A stretch of DNA of 64,000 nucleotides, from positions 62,001 through 126,000 of the forward strand of contig NZ_NKHP01000007.1 in the NCBI RefSeq assembly GCF_014467235.1, written 5' to 3'. Within the stretch, counting starts at the first letter, position 1. Every line of letters starts with the position of its first letter. The position numbers and the translations under genes were made by a program. Under the pieces are notes generated by a model. The model was given only the letters and a program-made list of their open reading frames with translations. It made no database searches and had not been told where the DNA came from. Shown one piece after another: positions 49,752 through 57,685 of this stretch. The DNA comes from Xenorhabdus indica (lineage in GTDB: Bacteria; Pseudomonadota; Gammaproteobacteria; Enterobacterales; Enterobacteriaceae).

Positions 49752-50957
49752 ATGTCATCGGTTTCACAAGCCCGTAGTTTAGGAAAATATTTTCTATTAT
49801 TTGATAATTTACTGGTCGTTTTAGGATTTTTCGTTGTTTTTCCATTAATTTCTATTCGTTTTGTTGAACAATTGGGTTGGGCGGCTGTCATTGTTGGTTT
49901 CGCATTGGGGCTTCGCCAACTCATTCAGCAAGGATTAGGGATCTTTGGTGGCGCTATTGCTGATAAGTTTGGTGCCAAGCCGATGATTGTCATCGGTATG
50001 TTATTGCGTGCATCAGGTTTTGCCTTGATGGCAATGGCTTCTGAACCGTGGATACTAATACTTTCCTGCGCATTGTCTGCTCTGGGTGGAACCCTGTTCG
50101 ATCCACCCAGAGCTGCGCTGGTGATAAAACTGACCCGCCCTCATGAGCGTGGGCGCTTCTATTCACTATTGCTGATGCAAGACAGCGCTGGCGCTGTGAT
50201 TGGTGCACTAATAGGAAGCTGGTTATTACAATACAATTTCAATATCGTGTGCTGGATCGGAGCTGGAATTTTTGTTTTAGCCGCAATAGCTAATGCCTGG
50301 TTATTGCCGGCATATCGTATTTCGACAATTCGTTCTCCTATCAAAGAAGGCATGATAAGGGTCATTAAAGATCGACGATTCTTTTATTATGTACTGACCC
50401 TAACGGGATACTTTATTTTGTCAGTACAAGTCATGTTGATGTTCCCGATTATTATCCATGAAATTTCTGGTAGCCATACAGCCGTTAAGTGGATGTATGC
50501 CATTGAAGCCGCCATTTCCCTGACATTGCTTTACCCTATCGCACGTTGGAGCGAAAAATATTTCCGGCTGGAACAACGCCTGATGATGGGCTTATTTTTG
50601 ATGAGTTTCTGCATGTTTCCAATCGGTTGGATCGACCAATTACATCTTTTGTTTGCTCTGATTGCCTTGTTTTATTTAGGCACAGTAACCGCAGAGCCTG
50701 CCCGTGAAATACTTAGTGCTGGGCTGGCTGATCCCAGAGCACGCGGCAGCTATATGGGGTTCAGCCGCTTAGGACTGGCTCTGGGTGGCATATTCGGTTA
50801 CACCGGTGGTGGCTGGCTTTATGATACAGGCCATGCTTTGGACATGCCTCAATTACCCTGGATCTTTTTAGGATTGATCGGCTTACTCACCATTTATGCT
50901 CTTCATCGCCAATTTAATCAGAAAAAAATTGAGCCCGTCACTATTAACAGACATTAA
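49752..50957 (+). CDS. mdtH: MFS multidrug efflux transporter MdtH
   Basis: 401-residue, 12-helix inner-membrane drug:proton antiporter (DHA1 family), conferring fluoroquinolone tolerance in E. coli. It matches E. coli MdtH (402): [23 protein letters not shown], motif [16 protein letters not shown] (about 57-71), [19 protein letters not shown] (about 140-158) and [19 protein letters not shown]. It is followed 50 bases later by yceB on the same strand. Confidence 0.95.
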   Translation: MSSVSQARSLGKYFLLFDNLLVVLGFFVVFPLISIRFVEQLGWAAVIVGFALGLRQLIQQGLGIFGGAIADKFGAKPMIVIGMLLRASGFALMAMASEPWILILSCALSALGGTLFDPPRAALVIKLTRPHERGRFYSLLLMQDSAGAVIGALIGSWLLQYNFNIVCWIGAGIFVLAAIANAWLLPAYRISTIRSPIKEGMIRVIKDRRFFYYVLTLTGYFILSVQVMLMFPIIIHEISGSHTAVKWMYAIEAAISLTLLYPIARWSEKYFRLEQRLMMGLFLMSFCMFPIGWIDQLHLLFALIALFYLGTVTAEPAREILSAGLADPRARGSYMGFSRLGLALGGIFGYTGGGWLYDTGHALDMPQLPWIFLGLIGLLTIYALHRQFNQKKIEPVTINRH

Positions 50958-51007
50958 TGAGGTAAGTAATGGTGTAAAATCTGCCCATTGAAAATAAAGG
51001 AGACAAT

Positions 51008-51571
51008 ATGAAAAAATTTTTATTAGGGGCAGCATTAGTACTGGTTGGTTTACTCAGTGGCTGTGATCAATTCAGGGATATCAGTATCAATGAAGGTCTG
51101 CTCAATGATTATCTATTAAAAAAAGTACATTATCAGAAAGAAATCAGTATTCCTGGAATATCAAGCGCCAATATTAGTCTGGGAAATTTAACCAGCCAGA
51201 TAGGCCGTCAGGATCCGGAAAAAATTGAACTGACCAGTCAGGCAAAAGTTGAAATTGCAACAATATTGGGGTCTATACAAGCTGATATGAAATTAACGCT
51301 CAGAGCTAAACCCGTATTTGATGCAGAAAAAGGAGCCATTTTTGTTAAAGGACTAGAAATCGTGGACTATCAGACAACACCTGAAAAAGCAGCAAAACCT
51401 ATCAAGGCACTGATACCTTCTCTGAATACTTCATTAAGTGAATTTTTTAATACTCATCCGATTTATGTTTTGGATCCAGAAAAAAGTAAGGCTGAAGCTG
51501 CTGCGACAAAATTTGCCAAGGGACTGGAAATTAAACCAGGTAAACTGGTTATCAGGCTAACTGATAAATAA
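51008..51571 (+). CDS. yceB: DUF1439 lipoprotein YceB
   Basis: 187-residue lipoprotein with signal peptide and lipobox LSGC (Cys about 19), then a DUF1439 beta-rich domain (ANISLGNLTSQIGRQDPEKIELTSQA). It matches E. coli YceB (186), a predicted tubular lipid-binding protein of unknown role. GGAG lies 7 bases before the ATG. It follows mdtH as in E. coli and ends at two consecutive hairpins. Confidence 0.92.
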   Translation: MKKFLLGAALVLVGLLSGCDQFRDISINEGLLNDYLLKKVHYQKEISIPGISSANISLGNLTSQIGRQDPEKIELTSQAKVEIATILGSIQADMKLTLRAKPVFDAEKGAIFVKGLEIVDYQTTPEKAAKPIKALIPSLNTSLSEFFNTHPIYVLDPEKSKAEAAATKFAKGLEIKPGKLVIRLTDK

Positions 51572-51590
51572 TTTTAATTGTCGTTGAAAT

Positions 51591-51655
51591 AATAAGGGGT
51601 AAATTATTTATTATAATTTACCCCTTATTTTAGCGATAATTGAGTGAATTATCGC
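51591..51655. terminator. double hairpin terminator between yceB and ycdY
   Basis: AATAAGGGGTAAATT and AATTTACCCCTTATT make a perfect 15-bp stem (51591-51629) followed by TTTT. Directly after it, GCGATAATT and AATTATCGC make a second perfect 9-bp stem (51633-51655). They lie between convergent genes and can serve each strand. Confidence 0.85.
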
Positions 51656-51683
51656 CTCAAATGGAATCAACTAAGTGACAACA

Positions 51684-52226
51684 TCACACAGACTCTAATT
51701 CTTCACGTAATGCCTGTAATGCCTCACGGCTAATAATAGCCAGAGTTCGATAAAAACCACTGATGGCATGTGCTTCAACTTTTCCAAGAAATTGCCCACA
51801 CCACGGCAAGAGATATTCATCAAACAATGTTATCTGAGCCTGAACTTCATCTTCTGCTGCCTGATCTTCTAACCATGATGCTGCCAGCAATAAAGAACCA
51901 AACTGATCTGCCACAGTATCCGATAATGGCATTCCCCGCGCTATCAGGAATTGACGCACTTCATTTTCTGTTCCGTCAGTATAGTCAGATCGACAAGTAG
52001 CCACCTTAGCTGACTTTCCTACAAACAAAGCCTGATAGTCAGACTCTATTACGGACAATTCACAATTTTGTTGTAAACGATCCAACAGCTCATTCTGCTC
52101 TAGAGGCCATGCTTGTTTTAACTTTCCTTCAGCAATCATAGTCATCAAAGGTTGTAACAATGGATCCTGTGGTGCTCGATTAAACAGTGTACCCAGTATG
52201 CGGCAGATAATAGAAAATTCGTTCAT
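51684..52226 (-). CDS. ycdY: TorD/DmsD-family chaperone YcdY
   Basis: 180-residue all-helical protein of the TorD superfamily. E. coli YcdY assists the zinc phosphatase YcdX in swarming. It matches YcdY: MNEFSIICRILGTLF, EGKLKQAWPLEQNELLDRLQ, SDYQALFVG and LLLAASWLEDQ (about 112-122), then LFDEYLLPWCGQFLGKVE. It lies 96 bases after ghrA on the same strand. In E. coli ycdX lies between the two genes; here there is no ycdX, so the partner must be elsewhere or different. Confidence 0.92.
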   Translation of the reverse strand: MNEFSIICRILGTLFNRAPQDPLLQPLMTMIAEGKLKQAWPLEQNELLDRLQQNCELSVIESDYQALFVGKSAKVATCRSDYTDGTENEVRQFLIARGMPLSDTVADQFGSLLLAASWLEDQAAEDEVQAQITLFDEYLLPWCGQFLGKVEAHAISGFYRTLAIISREALQALREELESV

Positions 52227-52322
52227 GACTTAATTTAGTCCCAACAACTTAAAATAAAACGACAAATTGAAAAATAATGGGGATATTGTCCCTAATCCTC
52301 AACTACGGTGTAAAGCTGCTTA

Positions 52323-53264
52323 TTAATATCCAAGTGACATATCCACAAGGCCAGTTGGTGTTTCTCCTTGTTCTATTCGTTGGATATTTTCACTAATGAT
52401 ATCCATCGCCAGTTCAGGAATGGTCGTTGCGGCAATATGCGGCGTAATATTGATACGAGGATGAGTCCAGAATGGGTGCATATTTGATAAAGGCTCTTCT
52501 GCAAACACATCAAGCGTTGCACCTGCGATATATCCTTTATCAATAGCAGTCAGAAGATCTTGCTCAACAAGGTGAGAACCTCTTGCTATATTAATAACAT
52601 ACGCTGCCTTTTTTAACTGACTGAATGACGATAGGTTTAAGATCCCACGGGTTTCAGGTGTATTAGGAAGAAGGTTAATCAACACCTTACAGTCAGAAAG
52701 AAATTCGCCTAATTGTTCTTTTCCATAAAAACTTTCAACATTATCAAATTTTTTTGCTGTCTTACTCCAACAACGTACAGTGAAATCAAACTCCATCAAC
52801 TTCCCGATCACACTACGCCCCAATACTCCTGCACCTAATACCCCAATAACGAAATCTTTCCGATTATGAGGAAGTAGTGGCTGCCAAATGCGTTGCTCCT
52901 GATACCGTTTATACTCATCCATTCGGCGAAAATAGTATAAAACTGAACTAATGGCATATTCCTGCATCTGACGACCCATGCCAGTATCTTCGAGACGAAT
53001 CAATGGAACCTTAGCGGGTAACATGCCGGGGTTGTCTAGCTCTTGCTGGAGAATGGAATCAACACCAGCACCTAGCGCAAATATGCCTTTGAGATTTTTA
53101 CGATTCGCTAACATTTCATAAGGAGGGTGCCAAACAAGAGCATAATCAGCCGGAGCATGATCTCCACTGACCCAGTTTCTTACTCTGGCATTAGGCAAAC
53201 GTTTTTCTATTCCTTGGATCCACTCATCGGCATCAAATGAAGGGCTAAAAAAAATGATGTTCAT
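52323..53264 (-). CDS. ghrA: glyoxylate/hydroxypyruvate reductase A
   Basis: Cytoplasmic 2-hydroxyacid dehydrogenase that reduces glyoxylate and hydroxypyruvate, preferring NADPH. The 313 residues match E. coli GhrA (312): ALGAGVDSIL (about 70-79), nucleotide motif GVLGAGVLGRSV (about 144-155), NIARGSHLVEQDLL, and catalytic His in NITPHIAATT (about 276-285). It starts with ATG. It is the last intact core gene before the accessory stretch at 53.3-55.6 kb. Confidence 0.95.
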   Translation of the reverse strand: MNIIFFSPSFDADEWIQGIEKRLPNARVRNWVSGDHAPADYALVWHPPYEMLANRKNLKGIFALGAGVDSILQQELDNPGMLPAKVPLIRLEDTGMGRQMQEYAISSVLYYFRRMDEYKRYQEQRIWQPLLPHNRKDFVIGVLGAGVLGRSVIGKLMEFDFTVRCWSKTAKKFDNVESFYGKEQLGEFLSDCKVLINLLPNTPETRGILNLSSFSQLKKAAYVINIARGSHLVEQDLLTAIDKGYIAGATLDVFAEEPLSNMHPFWTHPRINITPHIAATTIPELAMDIISENIQRIEQGETPTGLVDMSLGY

Positions 53265-53694
53265 ATAATCTCATTCCTTTATTGTTTTTTTTGATAGATT
53301 TAACCGATTGCTGAAAAGGTTAAATAAAAAGAAAAAATACCCAAATTTCACGCCAATTTTCCATAATTATTCACTATCACGTTGAATGTCCTGAATTGAT
53401 ATTTTTACTTATTTTCGTGCATTTAAGGTTATTTTTAAATTAACAGAACCCCTGATAAGCCCCAAAACTTAGGGAGCCCAGATAGGAGAACTTCAATTAT
53501 GGCCTACTTTCAATTATGGTCTACTATAGTATAAAAAAACGAGTATAGAAAAACGCCCACGTGCAGATGGCACTATACTTAAAATGACATATCTTAGCTA
53601 ATACCGATAGACGGCGATAACCCGACGCAAATAAAAATACCACCCGTCGGGGTGCGTTGGGTACACGGCGGGAACGAAATGGCAGCATGATGTG
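53265..53694. other. non-coding, decayed stretch left of the prophage scar
   Basis: No gene found. It holds a two-copy 17-bp direct repeat (TTCAATTATGGYCTAC, 53491-53524) and a hairpin formed by CCCGACG (53621-53627) and CGTCGGG (53645-53651). The bases after about 53640 become GC-richer than the flanks, consistent with imported phage-type DNA. Confidence 0.45.
53491..53524. repeat. 17-bp tandem direct repeat, two copies
   Basis: CTTCAATTATGGCCTAC and TTTCAATTATGGTCTAC follow each other directly with two differences. No gene overlaps. Meaning unknown. Confidence 0.7.
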
Positions 53695-53760
53695 TTATCG
53701 AAGTAGACCAGAGACAATCACCAGGGCACCAAGAGTAAGATATTGGCTATTGAGTTTCAT
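53695..53760 (-). pseudogene. truncated phage lysis-cassette gene after the lysozyme
   Basis: ATG at 53760 overlaps the lysozyme stop (ATGA), the usual tight packing of phage lysis genes. The frame gives MKLNSQYLTLGALVIVSGLL (an N-terminal membrane segment) and hits TAA after 21 codons. This is what the start of an Rz-type spanin looks like, with the periplasmic part lost. Confidence 0.55.
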
Positions 53761-54164
53761 GATAAAAACATCTGGCGTTCAGGTGCCCTGCGATTATTCA
53801 ACCCCCGCAATACCTTACCCGCGGCTTTATTCCATCACAGAAATTCATCTGCTGCACCTTTGTAGTCACTGGCATTAAGCTTCTTAAGCAAGGTGGAACG
53901 AACAAAGTTACCGACGCCACAATTGAACGTGAACGAACACAACGCATCAAACTGATCTTGAGTCAGTGATACCTTAACAGACGATTCAATGGTGATGTCA
54001 ATAAGTTCGAGGTCATCATGTAAGAATGCTTCGGCCTGTTGTTCGGTTATCTCTTGTCTTGGTTTGACGCCTTTCGTGTGCCCATAACCAATTGTCCACG
54101 GAAAGCCGCCTGTTGCCGGGTCAGGGTAGGCTGTTAGTTTCAGACCTTCCCATTGTTGAAATGG
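53757..54164 (-). pseudogene. phage lysozyme (GH24 endolysin), inactivated
   Basis: The minus-strand frame reads FQQWEGLKLTAYPDP, FPWTIGYGHTKGVKPRQEIT, SLTQDQFDALCSFTFNCG, STLLKKLNASDYKGAADEFL, then a TGA (53835-53837), then WNKAAGKVLRGLNNRRAPE and a terminal TGA at 53757-53759. This is the T4/P22-type lysozyme fold, with the catalytic Glu (WEG) and GYGHT intact. The in-frame TGA replaces the usual Arg in the FLRWNK region, one base from CGA. The N-terminus is also missing: upstream of 54164 the frame has no homologous start. It is a prophage scar beside tRNA-Ser genes. Confidence 0.85.
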
Positions 54165-54534
54165 GAAATTATGTTACCGGTAATATCAATATGACGTATC
54201 AGTCACGTTTTAGAATGAAGCCAGCCACTCAACCAAAACTGAATATTGATACATTAAGCGAAATTAACGTAATTATAGATATTTCCATAGGAATCCCTCA
54301 TGACATCAAAAATATTTGAAATATAGTTTTCTCATTTAATTACCATTCCTTACTTACTTTATTTCATAAAATAATTATAAATTTAATAATAGTTTAATTT
54401 ATATATATTTATTGGTGTATGGATTGATGTTTTTTATAATTCACAATAAATTTCATTTAGATATACAATTACCTATAAAATAAAGTTTTTATTAAAATTC
54501 AATTATAACAATCATTAATAATGAGGATTAAATC

Positions 54535-54954
54535 ATGTCAGAGCAAATAATTCAAATCGCACTACAAAGCACAACCGGAAAATATTTAAGCAGAATAAGT
54601 CGCGGTAATATAAACCCAATAGAAGCGTCAAAAGATGCTATCGATCTCCCTTCAAGATTCACTATCAAGTCATCAGGTTCTAACCAAGTTGTACTTATGG
54701 CCGATAATGAAATGTACCTTAGTAGAATGAATCGTGGAGAATTAAACCCCATTGAAGCAGCTAAAAGAAAAATAGATGAACCTTCAATATTTATCGTAGG
54801 TTATATCTCTGAAAACAAAATAACGTTGCGGGCTGACAACGGATATTATTTGAGTCGTATTTATCGCGATGGAATTAGTACTATAGAAGCTGCAAAAGAA
54901 CAGATTGATGATGAATGTTATTTTTGGGTAACAACCATCATGAGTTATCAATAA
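54535..54954 (+). CDS. three-repeat beta-trefoil protein (fascin/hisactophilin-like)
   Basis: 139-residue soluble protein, no signal peptide, built from three copies of a 44-residue unit in exact register: KYLSRISRGNINPIEASKDAI (Tyr17), MYLSRMNRGELNPIEAAKRKI (Tyr61), YYLSRIYRDGISTIEAAKEQI (Tyr105). Each unit is preceded by a strand such as QIALQSTTG or ITLRADNG. Three-fold repeats of this size with (G/N)xYLS are the hallmark of beta-trefoils of the fascin, hisactophilin or lectin type. The ligand is unknown: sugar, lipid or actin are all possible. GAGGA lies 7 bases before the ATG. It is followed 40 bases later by a hydrophobic partner; the DNA is very AT-rich and sits between a prophage scar and tRNA genes. 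Confidence 0.8.
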   Translation: MSEQIIQIALQSTTGKYLSRISRGNINPIEASKDAIDLPSRFTIKSSGSNQVVLMADNEMYLSRMNRGELNPIEAAKRKIDEPSIFIVGYISENKITLRADNGYYLSRIYRDGISTIEAAKEQIDDECYFWVTTIMSYQ

Positions 54955-54994
54955 AAAATCGCTATAGATATAATAGACAAAGGAATTTCAAATT

Positions 54995-55342
54995 ATGAAA
55001 AAAGAAATAGCTCCAGATTTCACTGGAGTAACATACAGAGAGGAAATCATAGGCATCCCTCTTCATGTGGTACATTTACCCCATAACACGATTAAATCTT
55101 TCTCAGGCATTGTATCGGCACTAGCTGCTGCAAACAGTCTTAATGTATTTTTAGTAAATCAGTTTCCCGCTTGGGTGAAATTAGCCGCCCCATATTCTAC
55201 AGCACTTATTGCATATCTTGCAGCGGAACTTGCCATAATTATAGCTATGGATGCGCGTAGCAAATGCGGAGTTGATTTATACTCTCCAGTACTTCCTATA
55301 GTGAGTGCAGTGCCACTTTGGGGTCCTGTTCCCGCTTGTTGA
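54995..55342 (+). CDS. hydrophobic 115-residue protein of unknown function
   Basis: Not recognised. The N-terminal 30 residues are polar (MKKEIAPDFTGVTYREEIIG). Two long hydrophobic stretches follow: IKSFSGIVSALAAANSLNVF (about 33-52) and APYSTALIAYLAAELAIIIA (about 66-85). A Cys- and Pro-containing tail ends in SAVPLWGPVPAC. There is no cleavable signal. AAAGGA lies 9 bases before the ATG. It is 40 bases after the beta-trefoil gene on the same strand with a shared terminator, so the two probably form one operon. It could be a membrane-inserting partner or an immunity-type protein; neither is shown. Confidence 0.65.
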   Translation: MKKEIAPDFTGVTYREEIIGIPLHVVHLPHNTIKSFSGIVSALAAANSLNVFLVNQFPAWVKLAAPYSTALIAYLAAELAIIIAMDARSKCGVDLYSPVLPIVSAVPLWGPVPAC

Positions 55343-55385
55343 TTAGGAATAACATATTTGGTTTATAATCCACACCATTACAATA

Positions 55386-55414
55386 CAAGGGTGCTAAAAT
55401 ATTCAGCACCTTTA
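55386..55414 (+). terminator. terminator after the beta-trefoil cassette
   Basis: GGTGCT and AGCACC pair around a 9-base loop, followed by TTTACTT. It is 44 bases past the stop of the hydrophobic-protein gene. Confidence 0.6.
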
Positions 55415-55622
55415 CTTAATTAAAACTACCGAATGCTGTTATCGTGGCCCCCAATAGCACTAAAACCCATAACAAATTGATTTATAATATTAAAAAACCG
55501 ATGACTACAAGATTGCCAGTAACTATAAATGAGTGGGATACGAAAAAGTGTTTACCAGGCAATCAAATTGTTTTTTATTTGTCTAATCAGTCAAAAAGCC
55601 TAAAAAAATCGTGACAAGTCTG

Positions 55623-55651
55623 TTGACGCCTGCACTGCTTTTCCCTATAGT
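55623..55651 (+). promoter_or_regulatory. sigma-70 promoter of the tRNA-Ser pair
   Basis: TTGACG, 17 bases, TATAGT, followed by a GC-rich discriminator (GCGCCCC), the layout of a stringently controlled stable-RNA promoter. It lies 54 bases before the first tRNA. Confidence 0.8.
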
Positions 55652-55704
55652 AGCGCCCCGTTGCAGTGACGAACACAGAAAGAATCCCTGTAACAACAAA
55701 ATAT

Positions 55705-55794
55705 GGTGAGGTGTCCGAGTGGTTGAAGGAGCACGCCTGGAAAGTGTGTATACGTGAAAACGTATCGAGGGTTCGAATCCCTCCCTCACCGCCA
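55705..55794 (+). tRNA. tRNA-Ser (GGA), copy 1
   Basis: 90-base class II tRNA with a long variable arm, encoded CCA end, T arm GGTTCGAATCC and anticodon GGA at 55739-55741, reading UCC/UCU serine codons. It corresponds to E. coli serW/serX. It is the first of two copies 22 bases apart, sharing one promoter. Confidence 0.96.
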
Positions 55795-55816
55795 TATTTT
55801 GAAAAATTAAAAACAC

Positions 55817-55906
55817 GGTGAGGTGTCCGAGTGGTTGAAGGAGCACGCCTGGAAAGTGTGTATACGCGAAAGTGTATCGAGGGTTCGAATCCCTCCCTCA
55901 CCGCCA
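55817..55906 (+). tRNA. tRNA-Ser (GGA), copy 2
   Basis: 90 bases, identical to copy 1 outside the variable arm. There the first copy has TACGTGAAAACGTA and this one TACGCGAAAGTGTA, so the stem is kept. The CCA end is encoded and the anticodon GGA lies at 55851-55853. It lies downstream of copy 1 in the same transcript. Confidence 0.96.
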
Positions 55907-56141
55907 CTTCTTTAAGAAAGCCTCATTGTCCTCACCAAACCAATTTAGCCATTTTCTTTCAAACCAACCTCTTATCGTTGACTGTTCATTGCAATTTCGA
56001 GCACTTCTCACGAATAATTTTCTAATAAACAATTTATTAAAAATATGGGTAACCATTCTATTTTTTCACTATCTATTGTCTTCGACATTCGACAAACCTC
56101 TTTTATCATTACCTTTATTTCCTAACGTTAAGGAGCTATAT

Positions 56142-57299
56142 ATGTCCACTGTCGTGTTACCTCGTATTATGGAAATAGGTGGTGGGACTCTCATCAATCT
56201 TCCGAAAATTCTGCAAAGTATCCGCAGTAAAAAACCGCTGATTGTGACAGACAAGATGATGGTTCAGTTAGGTTATCTCGATAAACTGCAATCTATTCTG
56301 CAAAAGGCGGGTATTGAAAGTGATGTCTATGCTGACACAATACCTGAACCTACTGCTGCTTCTATTCAGGCCGGGATTGAAAAGGTAAAAAGTGGTTTGT
56401 TTGACGCAGTTATTGCACTTGGCGGAGGAAGCCCGATTGACAGTGCAAAGGCCATCGCCATGATGGGTAAATTTGGCGGAACAATCAACGAATATCGTTC
56501 TCCCCGCCAATTCAATGAACAGGGGTTACCTGTGATTGCCATTCCGACAACGGCAGGAACAGGTTCAGAATGTACTCGTTTCACAATTATTACTGATGAA
56601 AAAACCGATGAAAAATTGCTTTGCGTAGGTATGGGATTCATGCCTATCGCCGCGATTATCGACTATGAGTTGACTATCAGCGTTCCGGCAAGAACAACAG
56701 CAGATACCGGCATTGATGCAATGACTCATGCCATTGAAGCCTATATTAGCCGGAAAGCTAATCCCTATTCAGATAGCCAGGCTATTGCTGCTATGAAACT
56801 CATCGGCCCCAACCTGCGCAAAGTATATCATGACGGCAATAATAAAGTTGCCCGTGAAGCAATGATATTGGGTTCAACTCTGGCAGGCATTGCATTTTCT
56901 AACTCCTCTGTTGCACTTGTACACGGTATGAGCCGCCCTATCGGAGCTTTCTTCCATGTTCCACATGGTTTATCCAATGCCATGTTACTTCCTGCCGTTA
57001 CCCGTTTTTCTTTAGACGCAGCCAAAGAGCGTTATGCCGAATGCGCACGCGCACTAACTTTTGCAAAACTAACAGACAATGACGATGTAGCTGGTGAAAA
57101 ACTTCTGGCAACTTTAGCCGATTTAAATAAAGCGTTTTCTGTGCCAACACCAGAGCAATTTGGTATTAATAAAACACGTTTTTTTGAAGTTGTGGAAATA
57201 ATGGCAAAACAAGCTGAAGCCTCTGGTTCACCAGGTAATAACCCACGTATTCCAACCATTGCGGAAATGGTAGCCATTTATAAGCAATTGTGGAATTAA
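56142..57299 (+). CDS. iron-containing alcohol dehydrogenase
   Basis: 385-residue group III (Fe-dependent) alcohol dehydrogenase, probably reducing short aldehydes or oxidising alcohols with NAD(H). Signatures are the nucleotide motif ALGGGSPIDSAKAIA (about 90-104), PTTAGTGSECTRFTII, and metal ligands within DTGIDAMTHAIEAY (about 189-202) and VHGMSRPIGAFFHVPHG (about 260-276). The substrate cannot be assigned; it resembles the 1,3-propanediol/lactaldehyde reductase group. The ATG at 56142 has AAGGAG 6 bases upstream; the frame is open further 5' but that part overlaps tRNA and non-coding DNA. Confidence 0.92.
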   Translation: MSTVVLPRIMEIGGGTLINLPKILQSIRSKKPLIVTDKMMVQLGYLDKLQSILQKAGIESDVYADTIPEPTAASIQAGIEKVKSGLFDAVIALGGGSPIDSAKAIAMMGKFGGTINEYRSPRQFNEQGLPVIAIPTTAGTGSECTRFTIITDEKTDEKLLCVGMGFMPIAAIIDYELTISVPARTTADTGIDAMTHAIEAYISRKANPYSDSQAIAAMKLIGPNLRKVYHDGNNKVAREAMILGSTLAGIAFSNSSVALVHGMSRPIGAFFHVPHGLSNAMLLPAVTRFSLDAAKERYAECARALTFAKLTDNDDVAGEKLLATLADLNKAFSVPTPEQFGINKTRFFEVVEIMAKQAEASGSPGNNPRIPTIAEMVAIYKQLWN

Positions 57300-57365
57300 T
57301 AGCCTGTTTATTGCGGGAAAAATAATACCCTGTTCATCCAGGGTATTACTCAGAACCTGCATCAC

Positions 57366-57629
57366 TTAACCTTCTTGGATTCGCCTAATCCTGCCCTGCG
57401 CCAATAACGGCCAAACTTTTTTATATAAGTCAGAAGCACCAAGTGGTGGATAATAAACACGACGTTGTAAAACATCCGGTCTGTTAACCTCCGCCGCGAC
57501 CACTTAGATCAAAATATCCCTGTTTCCCAATTGTGGAATGAGTTTCTTCACCAGAGTCAGAACTTCTGGTTCACCAGGACACCTGATTTCGATTACAGCC
57601 ATACTTTCAGGCAGAAAATCTGTTGTCAT
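57366..57629 (-). pseudogene. NAD(P)H quinone oxidoreductase, stop codon and internal deletion
   Basis: The minus-strand frame starts MTTDFLPESMAVIEIRCPGE and continues PEVL...LGNRDILI. It then has a TAA, and reads on VVAAEVNRPDVLQRRVYYPP and LGASD, the N-terminus of zinc-free quinone oxidoreductases. Directly after GASD it jumps to LYKKVWPLLAQGRIR, which belongs near the C-terminus of the same family. About 230 middle residues including the Rossmann fold are therefore deleted. It is a dead gene, last in line after the DUF6622-like gene on the same strand. Confidence 0.8.
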
Positions 57630-57685
57630 ATCATTTTCGCCCTTCACAAGCCGACTTCATTAGTTAAGAGATGGATACATCCTTC

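Noticed and set aside
54092-54319. 75-codon plus-strand ORF right of the lysozyme scar
   Set aside because: It is partly antisense to the lysozyme pseudogene, with no ribosome site or family pattern.
55583-55907. Minus-strand ORFs across the tRNA pair
   Set aside because: They are the reverse complement of the two tRNA genes and owe their similarity to the duplicated tRNA sequence.
55872-56141. N-terminal extension of the iron alcohol dehydrogenase frame
   Set aside because: The open frame starts inside the second tRNA; the ATG at 56142 has AAGGAG and matches the family N-terminus.
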